Shown here one piece after another: positions 12,036-24,511 of a DNA stretch of 64,000 bases; position 1 is the stretch's first letter, and each line of letters opens with the position of its first letter. The stretch lies in the NCBI GenBank assembly GCA_029582155.1, contig CM055895.1:54998464-55062463 (forward strand), in the 5' to 3' direction. A program made the translations under genes and the position numbers. This DNA is from Panopea generosa. Its lineage: Eukaryota; Mollusca; Bivalvia; Adapedonta; Hiatellidae. The notes beneath the pieces were generated by a model. That model was not told the origin of the DNA and did not search any database. It saw only the letters and a program-made list of their open reading frames with translations.

Positions 12036-12365
12036 AAGAATTGTGGGATTTTTACAACGTATTCGAATCTATCTCTAAATGGTTTTACATTGAAGTTCGT
12101 GTGTACTTGTACATTCGGTACGGTAATCTTGGACACGTTACAGATGACACAGTGATAAATCAGTGTTAGTTTGATAGAATTGGAAATGTTCTTGACATTC
12201 TATTACAAGTTAGTTTCTTAATAGGAATATGTACTCTGCTTCCCGTAACGTATATGCCTCTGAGTTATTGGACATAGAAACAACTGTTTTTTACCAAAGA
12301 GAAATGTGAGTCGATATTTCGTCTTGAAATGAGAATATATCAAAGACGTACAAAACTATTAATTC

Positions 12366-12555
12366 ATTTGTAAGTCCAGATCGTAAGTTCGAGTATCGCT
12401 CGCTCAAAAGAAAACGTAATCTGAGAAAGTTTGCCAGTTACTTGTGGAAGGACGGTGGTTCTACTAAAATTTATTCTGAGGTCTTCCTCCACCAATAAAA
12501 CTGGATATACAATATATAATATGAAATGTGTTGAAATGAGATTAGATATTGTCAA
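12366..12555 (+). mobile_element. SINE (family II), partial copy
   Basis: Plus-strand copy of the family seen inverted at 23125-23355. It starts within the B-box region (TAAGTTCGAGTATCGC). It then reads GAGAAAGTTTGCCAGTTACT, GGAAGGACGGTGGTTCTAC, GAGGTCTTCCTCCACCAATA, AAACTGGATATAC and ends at AAATGTGTTGAAATGA. The tRNA-like 5' head is missing or decayed. Confidence 0.65.
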
Positions 12556-13184
12556 ACTAGATCTAGTATTACATTTTAGGATTACAGATATAATGTAATT
12601 ATTGTAAATTTAAATGTGTTATTTCAGCCGTCTCATCTTACCAACCATCATCCCCACTATGCATCTCCCATGATACATATATAATTACTTCATGTTATCA
12701 GAAAAAAAAACTATATTATAAAGAGAGTTTGAGCTTGCTTTATGCAGCTCTCTGAAATATCCAACCACGTCAGTATGCTGATTGTTTGGTGAATGGGAAA
12801 ATAAATATACACAGATGCCTTGTAATGTGAACGTGCCATTTTATATTACCGTTAACTTATTGTTATGTAATTCATATCACTTTATACCGTAAAGTATTTA
12901 CATGACTAGTAATTAACATTCTTACATAATACGGCTAGTTAGACATTTTCAAACATTTTATGATTAGATCAAACATTCCCACAGTAAAAGGTGAGCAATT
13001 ATCCGCCAACACTGTGAACATAGAACAAACATAAAAATAACTCATGACATAAGAAAGATTTAGTAGCAGCAAAAACATATAACAGTAAATCAAATGAAAT
13101 GCTGCTGGTATTATACATCAGCTTATATGTAAACTAATTCAGAGGTTTTGGTATTTTGAATACAGCATTGATTATGAAATAGTT

Positions 13185-13740
13185 CCATAAATTCCCTCTC
13201 TTTGAATTGTAATTGACATGTCAGTCTAAGGCAACTTTATCTGAAATGTCATCAATCACAATTTGTTCCGTTTTAATATAAAAGCACAGGAAGGAATGTA
13301 AGCCAAGTTTTATAGATATTTCAGTTTCACAATCCTAAAGTAGGAGTTCTATATTTTATTTCCGGACAATGGTTTTGTGGCGTCGTACTTTCCAGCACAA
13401 TGTTTCCGTCGTTTATCGCATAGTTTATCAATTTTGAATCTTTTAATCCAGATAAAGATGGGAAGATTTGTTTGCAAAATGTCGCTGTCTAACATATGAC
13501 CAATGATCTTCTATTACTCGACATGATGTTCTCGTCTTTATGTGATATGTTTTATTCGGTCTGACATAATGACAGATTGTAAATGACCGAGAGAGCATCG
13601 CTTTGCTTCCAATGTCTTCTGAAATAAAACATATTCTCATTATTAATTTACAGTTATATCAAAATCGCAAACTTGCATGTTTAACAATGTTATTATGTTG
13701 ATATATCAGCTCTATTTAGTTCTGTAGATTGTCAGTTAAG
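13185..13740. repeat. Dispersed-repeat core, copy b
   Basis: Shares blocks with 19195-19745: CCGTCGTTTATCGCATAGTT, AAAATGTCGCTGTCTAACAT, TTACTCGACATGATG, GACATAATGACAGATTG and GTTTAACAATGTTATTATG. It is diverged and non-coding. The minus-strand frame at 13443-13640 is a chance frame inside the repeat. Confidence 0.6.
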
Positions 13741-13744
13741 TAAA

Positions 13745-14036
13745 TAAGTAGTGTTGTTATTGTTGTTGTTGTTGCTGTGTGGTATTTTCTATCGCTATCA
13801 ACATTTTTTCAGTCAAATGGCGACGGTCTTCTTGAGACACTCTAAGCGCTAACACTCAAGTATCATGCCAAATACACATGATATGATACCCCACACCGTC
13901 ACATTATACTGACATCGGGCCGATGCTGGGAAACTTCTAGTACCATTTTTCAATCTTTGGTATGACCTTCCCGGGAATCGATCCCAGACCTTCCTCGTGC
14001 GAGGCGAACACTCTTCCACTAGACCACCACGGCTGT
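13745..14036 (-). mobile_element. tRNA-derived SINE (family IV), full copy
   Basis: The minus strand starts ACAGCCGTGGTGGTCTAGTG (A-box-like), then GTTCGCCTCGCACGAGGAAG, and a B box GGGATCGATTCCCGGGAAGG. The body contains GTCAGTATAATGTGACGGTG and GGGGTATCATATCATGTG, then a (GTT)n-type terminal tail at 13751-13775 (read as AAC on the minus strand). The 60-bp body segment appears once here. In the copy at 44025 the same segment is amplified into a minisatellite. Confidence 0.75.
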
Positions 14037-14039
14037 ATA

Positions 14040-16260
14040 AATATGTTCTGTAATCTTCTATAAGTATAATTCATATTTAATATTATAATAGTGTGCAAGT
14101 CATACTTATTCCAAGCCGAGAACTTTTTTCCGACTGATATTTAATGATTAAATTGTAAGGGGGAGGAGGGGCGAATCTAAGTTGTTAGAAAGTGTGACCA
14201 AACCCCATTTAAAAATATTTTAAATAAAATTTGTTGAAAAACTAAACAAATTGAATAGTAAACCTTTAACGTTATATTTTATTTTATGATAAACAATGTA
14301 GCAGGTATTGAGAAAACAAATAAACTATCATTATATAAAAGTTACCATATGTAAATACATATGTTGTATCAATAAGAATATCATAACAGCATCTACATCT
14401 TACTTTAGCTCATTATTTATATTCACATTAGTTTTTAATAAAGAACGCAACTGTATTGTTTGGCAGGAAATTCCCTCCCAATTTGAATCGAGAAAACCAG
14501 ATTTTAGGCGACCTTATTTAAAACGGCTTTTCAGTGTATCTTTCAAATACGGCCATAACACCTTTTTCATTTAAACAGTATTTGGGCCCATATTATTCCT
14601 GCAATTTAAATACGCCATTGAAGACTAAATACGCCCATGTTGTTGACAACATTATGTATTAACATGCGGCTTTGGGGCCAATTGCTTCAAAACGGCACTA
14701 AGGCCTTATATTCAATCCGGTGTTTAAGCCCAACAAGTACGGCGTTATGCTATATCTCCGGACCCCTTAGATCGATTTCCCATCAAACTGTTTGTTTGTG
14801 GTCGATATATATGTATACTATTCCTAGATACAAATGAAAAATGTGGTAACCAGGAAATGTATTTCCCTAGGGAATTCACATCCAGTAAGTGTTGAACAGC
14901 CATCAGGGATAAAACAAATGACGTCGAACATTTTCCATACGGAGATTTCATTTAGTTGCCCAGCAAATTTTATGGCGAGACAATATGGAAAGTCAATCCT
15001 GTAGAAAGTAATATTTGAATCAATGGCAACATGATATTTTATTTTACAGATAACTTCTCATACAAACTCAAACATGCACGTGCGCTTTTATTACGCTTGT
15101 GTTTGTAATTATCCATTATTGGGGGTTTTAGTTCTTCGGTGTTGGGGACCACTTAACTGATAAAGTAAGAAAGAAAGAAAAAGATATAGCGTTTTTATAC
15201 CAGTTATTTTTCGTTGTTTTTTGTGGTGTGTGTGTTTGTATGTGGTTGGGGATTGTTTTATTATGTTTCTGTTATTGTTTTTGTGCTTGATTTTCTTATT
15301 GATTTGTTGTTTCTTTTGTTGTTGTGCTTTTTTTTTTTTTGTTATTGTTTTGTTGCTGTTGTTGTTATTTTAGGTACGTTCGCACATGAATAACCAAGAT
15401 TTGGTCAAAACATTTGTTATTATAACTGTATTGTCTGTTTATTACCTTGTGGATCAATGAGCCCGTTCAATGTGGCTCGAAAATAGAACACTGCTCATTC
15501 CGGCGCTTGGAGGAGTGAGGGTGGTCTGTTAAACTTACATCTCCGGAAATGACCAGATTTAATACTTCAGGACCTGCTCTTTTAACTTCTTGGATGTGTT
15601 TTGTGCGTTCAAGGGATCTTTTCATTAGATATTATTGATTTATACTCACCATGTAAAATGTTATTTTAAATAAGATAAACAAATGAAAAAAATGTAACTG
15701 TCTAAGTTTTCTGTTTGTGCTTTGCCGCCGTCCTTTCCTTAATTATTAGTATCACCTTGCAACTTGGACTTCCGTCATCGTGTACATCTGTGTATAACAG
15801 ATAAAGCCTTGTTTCGTTTTCATATACACATGTTGACCATCAATACCCATCTGCATGTTGTTGGTATTGTCCGGTGGCCCTATCTATATTCACACTGTCT
15901 CGATGTAGACATAGTGAAAAAAAAGAGTGTTGGTTGCACCATTTCAAATAAGATATACGTAGATAAGCATTCAAATATTCTTATCGATTTTACAGATAGC
16001 TGAAGATTGACAAACCCTGTGATTTGCACTCAATGATGTTGCCGCAGAGGTTTTTTTTGGCGTATATGGCTACACTCGAGTTTGTTTTGTTTTGTTTTTT
16101 TCGATATAGTGTCTAATCTACAGTATTATATAAAACAGACGGGCACTCTTCATGGGTATCTGGCAGCACATACGGGATAGACAAGAAACAATCTGGAACA
16201 CAATAAAATAAGTTTAGCCTTTAGGATGTTGAACTTGAAAGTATTTGTAAATATGTTAAA
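14040..16260. other. Non-coding interval with degenerate short repeats
   Basis: No gene is recognised. Near 14540-14660 the phrase AAATACGGCC/AAATACGCC recurs three times. 15180-15375 is T/G-rich low complexity with TTGTTGTT tracts. At about 15460-15530 there is a partial copy of the dispersed element that contains CTCGAAAATAGAACACTG (see 33440). Short frames (such as 14308-14574 and 15764-16003) have no recognisable motif. Confidence 0.4.
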
Positions 16261-17893
16261 GCCATATTCGTCATATATACCACATCAACAAAGATAATAG
16301 TTTCTTATCAGAAAAACAACTTCAATTTTAGATATAAAATTGATAAAGATGAACATCTGAAAACTTACTGGCCTCCATCTTTAAACGATTACTACGTAAA
16401 ATAAGCTCCTGTACATCATTATCTGGAACTCAAAGTCAGAACCAATTATTTGAATTCTAGCTTTAACATGTTTACCGGCAGACATATGCATTTAGGAAGT
16501 CGTTTAAAACAAAAGCTTGGGGAAATCTATATTGAACCAACCTTGAGTACTTATCTCAAACATTTAACTTTACTATTAAACTGTCGGATATAGTTATGGG
16601 TCATTTGCAACATTGGCTATCAACCAAATGTGTTCTGCTTGAAATATCTCGTTATAATATTGAACATAAAACACAAAGTGTGTTTGTTTTCACCAGCCAG
16701 GAAAACCATATATTAAGTTATATTTTAATAGTTTCGTTTGAACTATAAAAGACGGAATAGATTAGTATATCCGGATATTCAACCAGTTAATCATTGGTTA
16801 TGTAATCCCTGGGGCTTCTTTTAGGGAAGCATAGCAGGTTTTAGACATTTAGATATAAGTTGAAAGAAAGAGATTGATATATGAAACGACTAAAACAATG
16901 GTGAACCTTATTATTTTCATTAAATGAGTTATTTTTGGTTACATCCAATTAATGCCAAATAAGGATCAATACATACACCATAATAAATTCATTGTTTCCA
17001 CTATCATAATGTTTACTTATATAGCAATATCCGTTAAAGTTTTATGTATTAAAATGTCCCTCATGAAGTATTCTAGGGAAATGGAGGAACTGACTATATG
17101 TGTAGCTCTCTTTTTTCTCGTTCGTTTCTGCAACAACAACATTGTTTCACACCAGCTACTACCATTGTGACGAGAACTGCGAATGGCTGAAATAACTGGG
17201 ATGTTAAGGACATATATTTTGATAGAAAACTCAATCCTGATTGGAGGAAAATTTAAAACTTGTAAATAATCATAATAAAAAGTTTGTGTCAATAAAAAAA
17301 ATATTTTATGTATTTTTGTCTTTCTCAATTCATTTTACTAAGGAAACTGTATTGAAAGTAAATTTTATAAAATTTAGTTTTATTCGTGCTGGAATTCACC
17401 TATTTTAGGGGCTGAAGGCAAATGGATGGTAAAAAGTAACACTTTTATATCCATTCTTTGGATTTTTTTTTGATTTTATTCTATGATAGCACTTTTACAT
17501 AAAATAGATTTTTTTGGTCCGCGAATGTTGAAAATATTGACAATATGGTCAAACATTATAATGTACGTCTTTGGAAAACGCAATTGTAGTAGCTGACTAT
17601 TTTTTTGTAAAAGTATGTGCGTTTTGAACTAATGAAAGCACAAATGTGATATCAGATAAATTCTATGTAATCTGGTCATGAGAAGTTGTGAGTTTGTTCT
17701 ATACCCAGTAATGGAGTCCAAATTATACGTAGAATACGGACTGGGGAGTACATATTCTATGGAGTACAAATTCTTCATTACACCGGCAGTGTTTTCTTAA
17801 ATAAAATGAACTCAACGCTTCCAACGATTCATCAAAACTAACATGAAGTATTACGTGATATTGTCATCTTAGATTCTACTTGGGGAATATATA

Positions 17894-18131
17894 CTGAACG
17901 GAACAGCTAACCTGCCACCTGACATTTTATGTACCTGACAATTTATGTATTTTCTCAAAAAGTCTCAAAGTGATGTCTTTGAAATTTTGACTTTAATAAG
18001 AAGGAACATTTATGCTATGAAAAAGCATTACGTATTGTCTGTTAATGTTATATACAAATTCCAATAACGCTTTTCAATATTTTAAGAAGATATTGGAAAT
18101 AAAATAATGGCGGGCTAGCTGTTCCGTTCAG
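17894..18131. mobile_element. mariner-type MITE with CTGAACGGAACAGCTA termini
   Basis: 238 bp bounded by inverted repeats. The left end is CTGAACGGAACAGCTAACCT and the right end is GGGCTAGCTGTTCCGTTCAG. Each is flanked by TA, consistent with a Tc1/mariner-type TA target duplication. It is non-coding. A second family member lies at 34318-34497. At 26410-26460 duplication copy 2 carries only internal and right-end remnants (AAGCATTAC, TTGTCTGTTAATGTTATA, CAGTATACATA), so the element there was internally deleted after the duplication. Confidence 0.8.
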
Positions 18132-18867
18132 TATACATATACATACAGTTATTTCAGGATATGAGCATTAATAAGAAATGAACTCAAGATATTTTATGCA
18201 CATCAAACTAACAGATCATATGACGAAAACTGATAAAATGTTGTTTATGTTACTATTTCATAGCCTGTGGACGGTCTCCCGAATCAAGTCTGCTAAACCA
18301 AAATGAAAAAGTTGGACATTCTATGTCTGCCTCACTATTCCTAGAACATTAAAGCTTACCACACTATGACATGCCATTCCACTTTCACTGAAGCAACTGA
18401 CCAATCACCGTGTTTAAATTTCATTGCTGTGTAGAACGAACCCAGCATTCATCGCTTGGGCCCGTGACACAGTCTACACTCTGGACATTCATAACTTTAT
18501 ATGTAAAAACATAGAACGGATAAGTCTTATTGTTAAATCAAGAGTGTTATTTCAATAAAACCGTGTCTTTAATTGCAACTTTCGGGATTCTAGCTCTGGC
18601 AGTAGGAAAAGCACAAAAATACCATTAAAACTTCAACTTAATGGACCGGAAAGTATTGACATCAACACTGAAGCCGCTGGTTAAAGTTTTATTTAAAAGT
18701 AATAAATATAATTATGAATTGTTTATTCAACAATTTCTTTTATTTTTTACAATTACAATTCATATGAAAACAGATCATTAGCAATTATAAAAGTATGTTA
18801 AAACAGTTACATGTTAATTGTATCAATTTTCTCTATTTATGTAAGTATGGTTTATAAAAAATACTTT

Positions 18868-19018
18868 AGCTCGGTAGCAAAGTAAACTTAGAGCGTATAA
18901 GAATCGCTATGGTGTCCGTATCTTACGTAAAACCAGTACTGAGTTGCTTCAGAGGCCATATGGTCGAGCATGCGATCGAACTTACGACTTCTGGCGTGAT
19001 CACTATATCCGCCTCGCA
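18868..19018 (-). mobile_element. Degenerate SINE (family I)
   Basis: Matches the family I body in decayed form: TTTAGCTCGGTAGCAAAGTA, AAAACCAGTACTGAGTTGC, then CATATGGTCGAGCATGCGAT and CTTCTGGCGTGATC, ending CCGCCTCGC. It is embedded in the duplicated unit. The matching sites at 27160 (cut off by a LINE) and about 35448-35545 are the same ancestral insertion. Confidence 0.55.
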
Positions 19019-20783
19019 ATATACATATGCTTTTTAATCCGTTTTCAATTGCAATGTGATTAAGGTTTTAGATAATGCTTGTCTTATAAGTACTGCTTCT
19101 TCATTATCTTTATTTTAAGAATCAAATCAGTAAAATGAAACTGCAATGTTATGTTATTTTGAATAAAGCACTGAATATATAACAGATAAGTTTAGCTCCC
19201 ACGCAGGCTTGTAAATGACATGCAGTCTGGTGCATCTTCGCCAAAAATACTATCAATCATTCTATGTATGCATATTCCGTTTTATAAGAAGGAATACCTG
19301 TCAAATACAGAGACGGAAAAAAAGTTATTTGGATAAGTCAATTTCAGAATCGTAATGAAGAAACGTTAAATTTTTATTTCCAACAGAAAAATTACACAAC
19401 GCGTAAGGGAACCTATTACCTTACATGTCTTTTTCCGAGTAGTGCTTTTCACCTCAATTTTCCGTTGTAAATCGCATAGCTTAACGATACGGAATGCATG
19501 ATTGGTAGATATGTTTTAACAAATGTCGCTGCCTTACATTTGACAAATTATCTTCCTCTACTCGATATGACGGCCTGCTCTTCGTATAGTACGTTTCATT
19601 AGCTGTGACATAATGATGGATGGTTTACGATTCAGATTACCTTCATTTCACAAATAACTCCTTCTGAAAGAAAACATCTTCTCATTTTTTATTTGCAAAC
19701 CTTTCAAAATCATCGACTTCAGCATCTAACAATGTTATAGTGGGATGGTGTATAAGTATTGAATAATCTATTACATGTCAATACGAATTAACCAGCTTTA
19801 AATAGTCAACATTGTAGAGGTCATATGTATTACGCACTTGAACACAGATTTTTAAAGCATTTTTTCTTCAAACAATTTTAATGAATAACGAATGGCAGTT
19901 AAAGATATGGTCCACATGTATTCCCAATCTGATCACCTCGGCCTTTATGCTACTCAAAAGACCTCTGACATAATAAGGCGCCATTTTTTAACTACTTTCA
20001 GTCACATGATAAAATAAATTGGGGGCCTCTTATGCCACCTTTATGGATGTTGTGCCAAAGACTTTTATTTACTGTCTGGGAGGAAGAAAAACACGGATAT
20101 AAACATGACCCATGTCGAGTGTATAAATAGAGAAATCGATATAATAACGCCATATATTCAAATTAATGACGGAAACATAATATGTTAATTTCACACGAAT
20201 AACACAGACTTGTAACACAGACGTTGGTGTATTCTAGAGCTATACACGAGGTGTATTATACGGTGGATACGGAAATACCCGATGTTTCACGATTGTATGT
20301 ATTCCCATACTAGTATGATGTAGCTTTATTACAAGATCGGTTAATTCATTATGCCAAATGAAAGGAATATACGTCCAACAGTAGACGTAGTATTGAGATG
20401 ACACAGCCGCCAAAACAGCATATAATCATAATATATAGACTACTCATGTTATGTAAAATATGTACATAACGTAGTGACATCAGGAATCACCGCCTTGGCA
20501 GGTTCAATACCAAACTGCCACTGAGGAGCTTAAACCTGGTGTACGGGTTCACTCGACCTCGCTCTTGCTGGACGTTATCATCCATATATGATATTGATGG
20601 ACGTTCTCAGAAAAAAAAAACAGCAGAACATATATTCTGGTAATATTATTTGTCATTTTATTATTTCACAAACATTGTATATATATCACAATATTTAAAA
20701 ACTACATAATTAAATAAACATATCAAAACAGATAAAATAACAGTTTGTTTCTCGAATTTCGGTGATATCCTTTTACGCTTATT

Positions 20784-21075
20784 AATAAAATGAACGTAGG
20801 CTATTTTACAGTGTTTTGTACAATATGTGAATATATTTTCTTCCATACCAGGCAAGGATTTCCGAGTATTTGTACCGAGTTGACTTTTCAGTCTACACTC
20901 CCTGCACGCGCTTGTCCTATCCTCCTCGCGCTATGTGTTTACTGCATTAATTGTGTACATCGGAGATGGCTTACACATTAATTATATCCAGATTCTATAA
21001 CCAGCACTAAAAGCAACATTTTTATCTATTAAATTGATACGGAGATTGGAAAATATTAATTGTTTCTAATACAGA
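20784..21075. repeat. Near-identical patch shared with 38089-38380
   Basis: From AATAAAATGAACGTAGG onward the two copies agree over about 290 bp with one difference seen by eye (GGCTATT versus GGTTATT). Immediately downstream (21076-21340 versus 38381-38610) mismatches become regular. Each patch includes an identical 63-codon open frame (20790-20981 and 38097-38288). That frame has no recognisable motif, so the conservation reflects recent exchange or copying rather than a proven gene. Confidence 0.7.
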
Positions 21076-22508
21076 GGCTATTATAGTGTTGATTTGACAG
21101 GCTTATTAAATTTGCAACAAATTATCTTGAATAATCTTGATATCCAAAATTAGTGTTGCTCTAGAGTATAGCTGTACCGCATATTTCTTAATTAATTTGC
21201 AGATCGCAAATATGATATGTGCACGTTATTATTATATTTTGCGGTATAATATTATCACATTATAATGGACAATTCATAATGGACCATCATAAACAATGTC
21301 GTATGTTATACGATTGTTTTGATATGTGCGATATATTTCAATCAGATGCAGAGGTGAAAACTGTTTTAAATGTTTTTTTTATGAACGCAGTCAAACGATT
21401 ATTATTTCTGGTTTCTCGCTCTCAATTGATCGGCGTTTCTCGAAAATAGAACACCGGTCAGGTCGGTGCTAGTACCTAGGGGAGTAGATCTGAAAAATAA
21501 ATGGTTATGGTACCATCTTCCTGAGCTATGTGATAAAAAGAATCTTACACCCGTACTCATTTATTACTGAATTTATGAAACACATTGGCAGAGCCTCTCA
21601 TAATATATATTTTGTCAACTCCTTAAATAAATTCAATAAGATATAACTCGTGTTAAATTGTCTTTGTACTTTACAGATATAATTCACAATGATTAATCAC
21701 TGTCATTATCTAAATTCTACATGCTACATATATTGGCCTCCTTGGACAGAAAACATATCAATAAATTCAATCAACCTTATCAGAATATTTAAAAAAATAA
21801 CAGTATTCTATAATTTCTGATGGTAAGTTATATTTAGCGATATTCTTTTGTCGTTACTTCCATTTTATATATATCATTGGGGTATTTAATATCAATAACG
21901 TTAAAAATATGAAGTATTTGAAACCATTATGTTTTTTTTTTTAATTAAGAGATGTATTATAGTAAAATAAGCTTACTGTATCAATTGAACAAGAATATAG
22001 TGTATTTGGTAACATTTCTATCATGAAATGTTACCGTGTTACCGTGAAACGCAAATGAAAATACAGTACAATGAAATACACGTTACGATTTGTGCTTTTG
22101 TCACCGTTATTTATTTCAATCAATTGTGAAAGTAGATAACCTCCGGTTTGCGACTGTTTTAATTTAACCGCAATCAATACGCCAACAAATCCATTTAACT
22201 AAACCACTATTCAATACATGAAGCATTATAAAGACATTATTGCACAATTTTTCTTTGGAAAAGAGATTCATTAGGACATTTCGATTTTCTTCCAATGGCA
22301 TTTTGAGTAAATTGCCTTTCATGCCTTTCAGAAAAAGTGTTATGGGCAAAGAGAGTGGAAATAATTTAAAACAGTGAAACATTAATAAATCAAATTTGGT
22401 ATATGGCGGTTGCTATTGGATATCGCATGTTAAAGCTCAAACCTAAATATCAGTTAACTCTCATGAATAATAATACATAAGTGCATCTGAAGATTTATAC
22501 ATATATAG

Positions 22509-22510
<2 letters not shown>

Positions 22511-22548
<38 letters not shown>
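22511..22548. repeat. (GT)19 microsatellite
   Basis: Uninterrupted GT dinucleotide run inside the 22400-22855 segment, which is present in duplication copy 1 but missing from copy 3. The surrounding sequence is AT-rich and non-coding. Confidence 0.95.
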
Positions 22549-22550
<2 letters not shown>

Positions 22551-23124
22551 AATAAATAAATCTATGTTGTATCAAAATCGTGATATAGCATGCAAAATAG
22601 GGAAACTACTTTTACATTTTTACATTTTTTTATTTAGGTTGTTTACACAAAAGTCCATTTTGTCATGATTTTTCTTAAGAATAATGCCACGTTACCGAAC
22701 GTGAGTCTTTAAAAACTTATAGAATCTAGTTTTAGCGTTATTCTTTAACTAATTACCTAATTACTAGGCTTATCAGTGACTTGTTGATTGATGTTTTACG
22801 TTTCAATGGGATATCAATAGAAAATAAAGAAATGTATACGGTTTAATATGATGCTCCATCAGTAATGAGAGAAAGCATGGTGAATCGTAATTAACCGTCA
22901 AACAGTATGAGATAAACAGAAACAGACAGTTTTGAATATCTTTGTTTTTGTTTATACAAACCTCGGGATCACAAAAAGAAAGAGTTTTGTAAAGGAAAGT
23001 TCTATATGTGGAAATGCAACAATCACATTTTATCAATCATTTTTAATTATTTTTTATTCGATATTATATCTGACCATATTGAAACTGTGCGTGTTGCCCG
23101 GGCAGCCATTACTTTCTAGTACTT

Positions 23125-23355
23125 TGATGAATGGGGTTTAACGCCATTTTCAACACATTTCAGATTACATATGACATTTCCAGTTTTACTGATGGAGGAA
23201 GACCTCAGACTGAGTCAGACTGATTAAAACCACCGTCCTTTCGCAAGTAACAGGAAACTTTCTCACATAAAGTTTTTGGAGCGAACAGGACTCGAACATA
23301 CGACTTTAGCGGTGAGAGATAAGTGATCTTGAGACGGCACCTTAGACCACTCGGC
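23125..23355 (-). mobile_element. tRNA-derived SINE (family II), full copy
   Basis: The minus strand begins GGTCCTCCGTTGCCGAGTGG, then TCTAAGGTGCCGTCTCAAGA, resembling the long-variable-arm Leu/Ser tRNA class. A B-box-like TATGTTCGAGTCC follows. The body has AAACTTTATGTGAGAAAGTT, GGTCTTCCTCCATCAGTAAA and ACTGGAAATGTCATATG, and the end is GTTGAAAATGGCGTTAAACC. Other copies are at 12366 (+), 60822-61800 (-, tandem) and 63713 (-). Confidence 0.75.
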
Positions 23356-24511
23356 AACGGAGGACCTTGCAAATAGCAAATGAACACATCATATATAATG
23401 CAATGCTCACATGTACATGTATTTACAGTATCATTCATTGAATAAAATAATTCTTCTTCTATTTAAAATATGAAAATAATTTGTTTGTCACTTTAACTAG
23501 TAATCTCTGCAGTTGATAATACAAAATCATATCATGTACCCACATCCATAAGACTGTAACAAAATATCGGTTTCTTAAAATAAATAGAACTTCAATTTAA
23601 AATGCAAAATACATAAATATAAAAATCAGAAACGTTCCTGGCCTCCATATTTAAATGATAACTAAAAGATTCTCCTGTATGTCATTATCTGGAACTCCAA
23701 GTCAAAACCGATTGATTTGAATTCTAACTTAAACATATTTACCGCCAGACATATGTATTTAAGATGTATTTGAAAATTAAAAGCTGGGAAAATCTATATT
23801 GAACCACACTTGAGTACTTATCTAAAGCATTTAACTGTACTATTAAGCTGTCGGAAATAGTTATGTTTCATGTGCAACTTTGGCTAACAACCAAATGTGT
23901 TTTACTTGTCATATCTCGTACAACTATTTAACATAATTGAGAAGTGGGTTGCGTTTTCATCAAGAAAAGCATATACGTTTTATTTTAATTATTTCGTTTA
24001 AACTATAAAAGCCGGAAAAGCTAAGTATATCAGGCAATTGAACAGTTAATTGTTGGTTATGTAATATCTGGAGCTCCTATTTGGGAAGCATAACGGGTTT
24101 TAGACATTTGCACATCAGTTGAAAGAAAGAGAATTATGTATCAAATGATTAGGACTTAATCAATGAGAAACCTGATTATTTTTATTAAAATATGTTGTTA
24201 CTTGTGACGTCCAATTACTGCCAAATAGAATCAATAAATACACCATAATGTATTGTTTAGACTACCATAATGGTATTTTTATAGCAATATTCGTTTATTT
24301 TCTATGTATTAAAATGTCCCTTAAGGGGTGAACGAACTGCCTATATGTGAAGCTCTCTTTTCTCTCTTTAGTGACTGCGATAGCAGCATTGTTTTACGTC
24401 AGTGACGAGGACCGTGATTGGCTGAAAGAAAACGGATGTTAAGGACATATATTTTGATAGTATTCACCTCTTTTCTGATTGTATGAAAATTTCAAATTGG
24501 CAAATAATCAT

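Larger units (their letters stand above)
16265..23520. repeat. Segmental duplication, copy 1 of about 7.3 kb
   Basis: This is the most continuous copy of a unit that recurs downstream in the same orientation. 16265-17880 matches 23530-26450. 18140-18930 matches 26450-27215. 18600-20600 matches 35165-36610. 20780-21340 matches 38085-38610, and in part 32157-32395. 21480-22400 matches 34080-34700 and 39765-40410. Divergence is moderate with many small indels. Nothing in the unit is convincingly coding. Copy 1 lacks most of the segment present at 32950-34080, with a junction near 21484. Confidence 0.7.

Noticed and set aside
17017-17328. 103-codon minus-strand frame in duplication copy 1
   Set aside because: It is not preserved in the paralogous copy at 24200-24500 and has no recognisable motif.
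20790-20981. 63-codon frame identical at 38097-38288 as a conserved gene
   Set aside because: The identity extends through non-coding sequence beyond the frame, so it reflects recent copying rather than selection on a protein.
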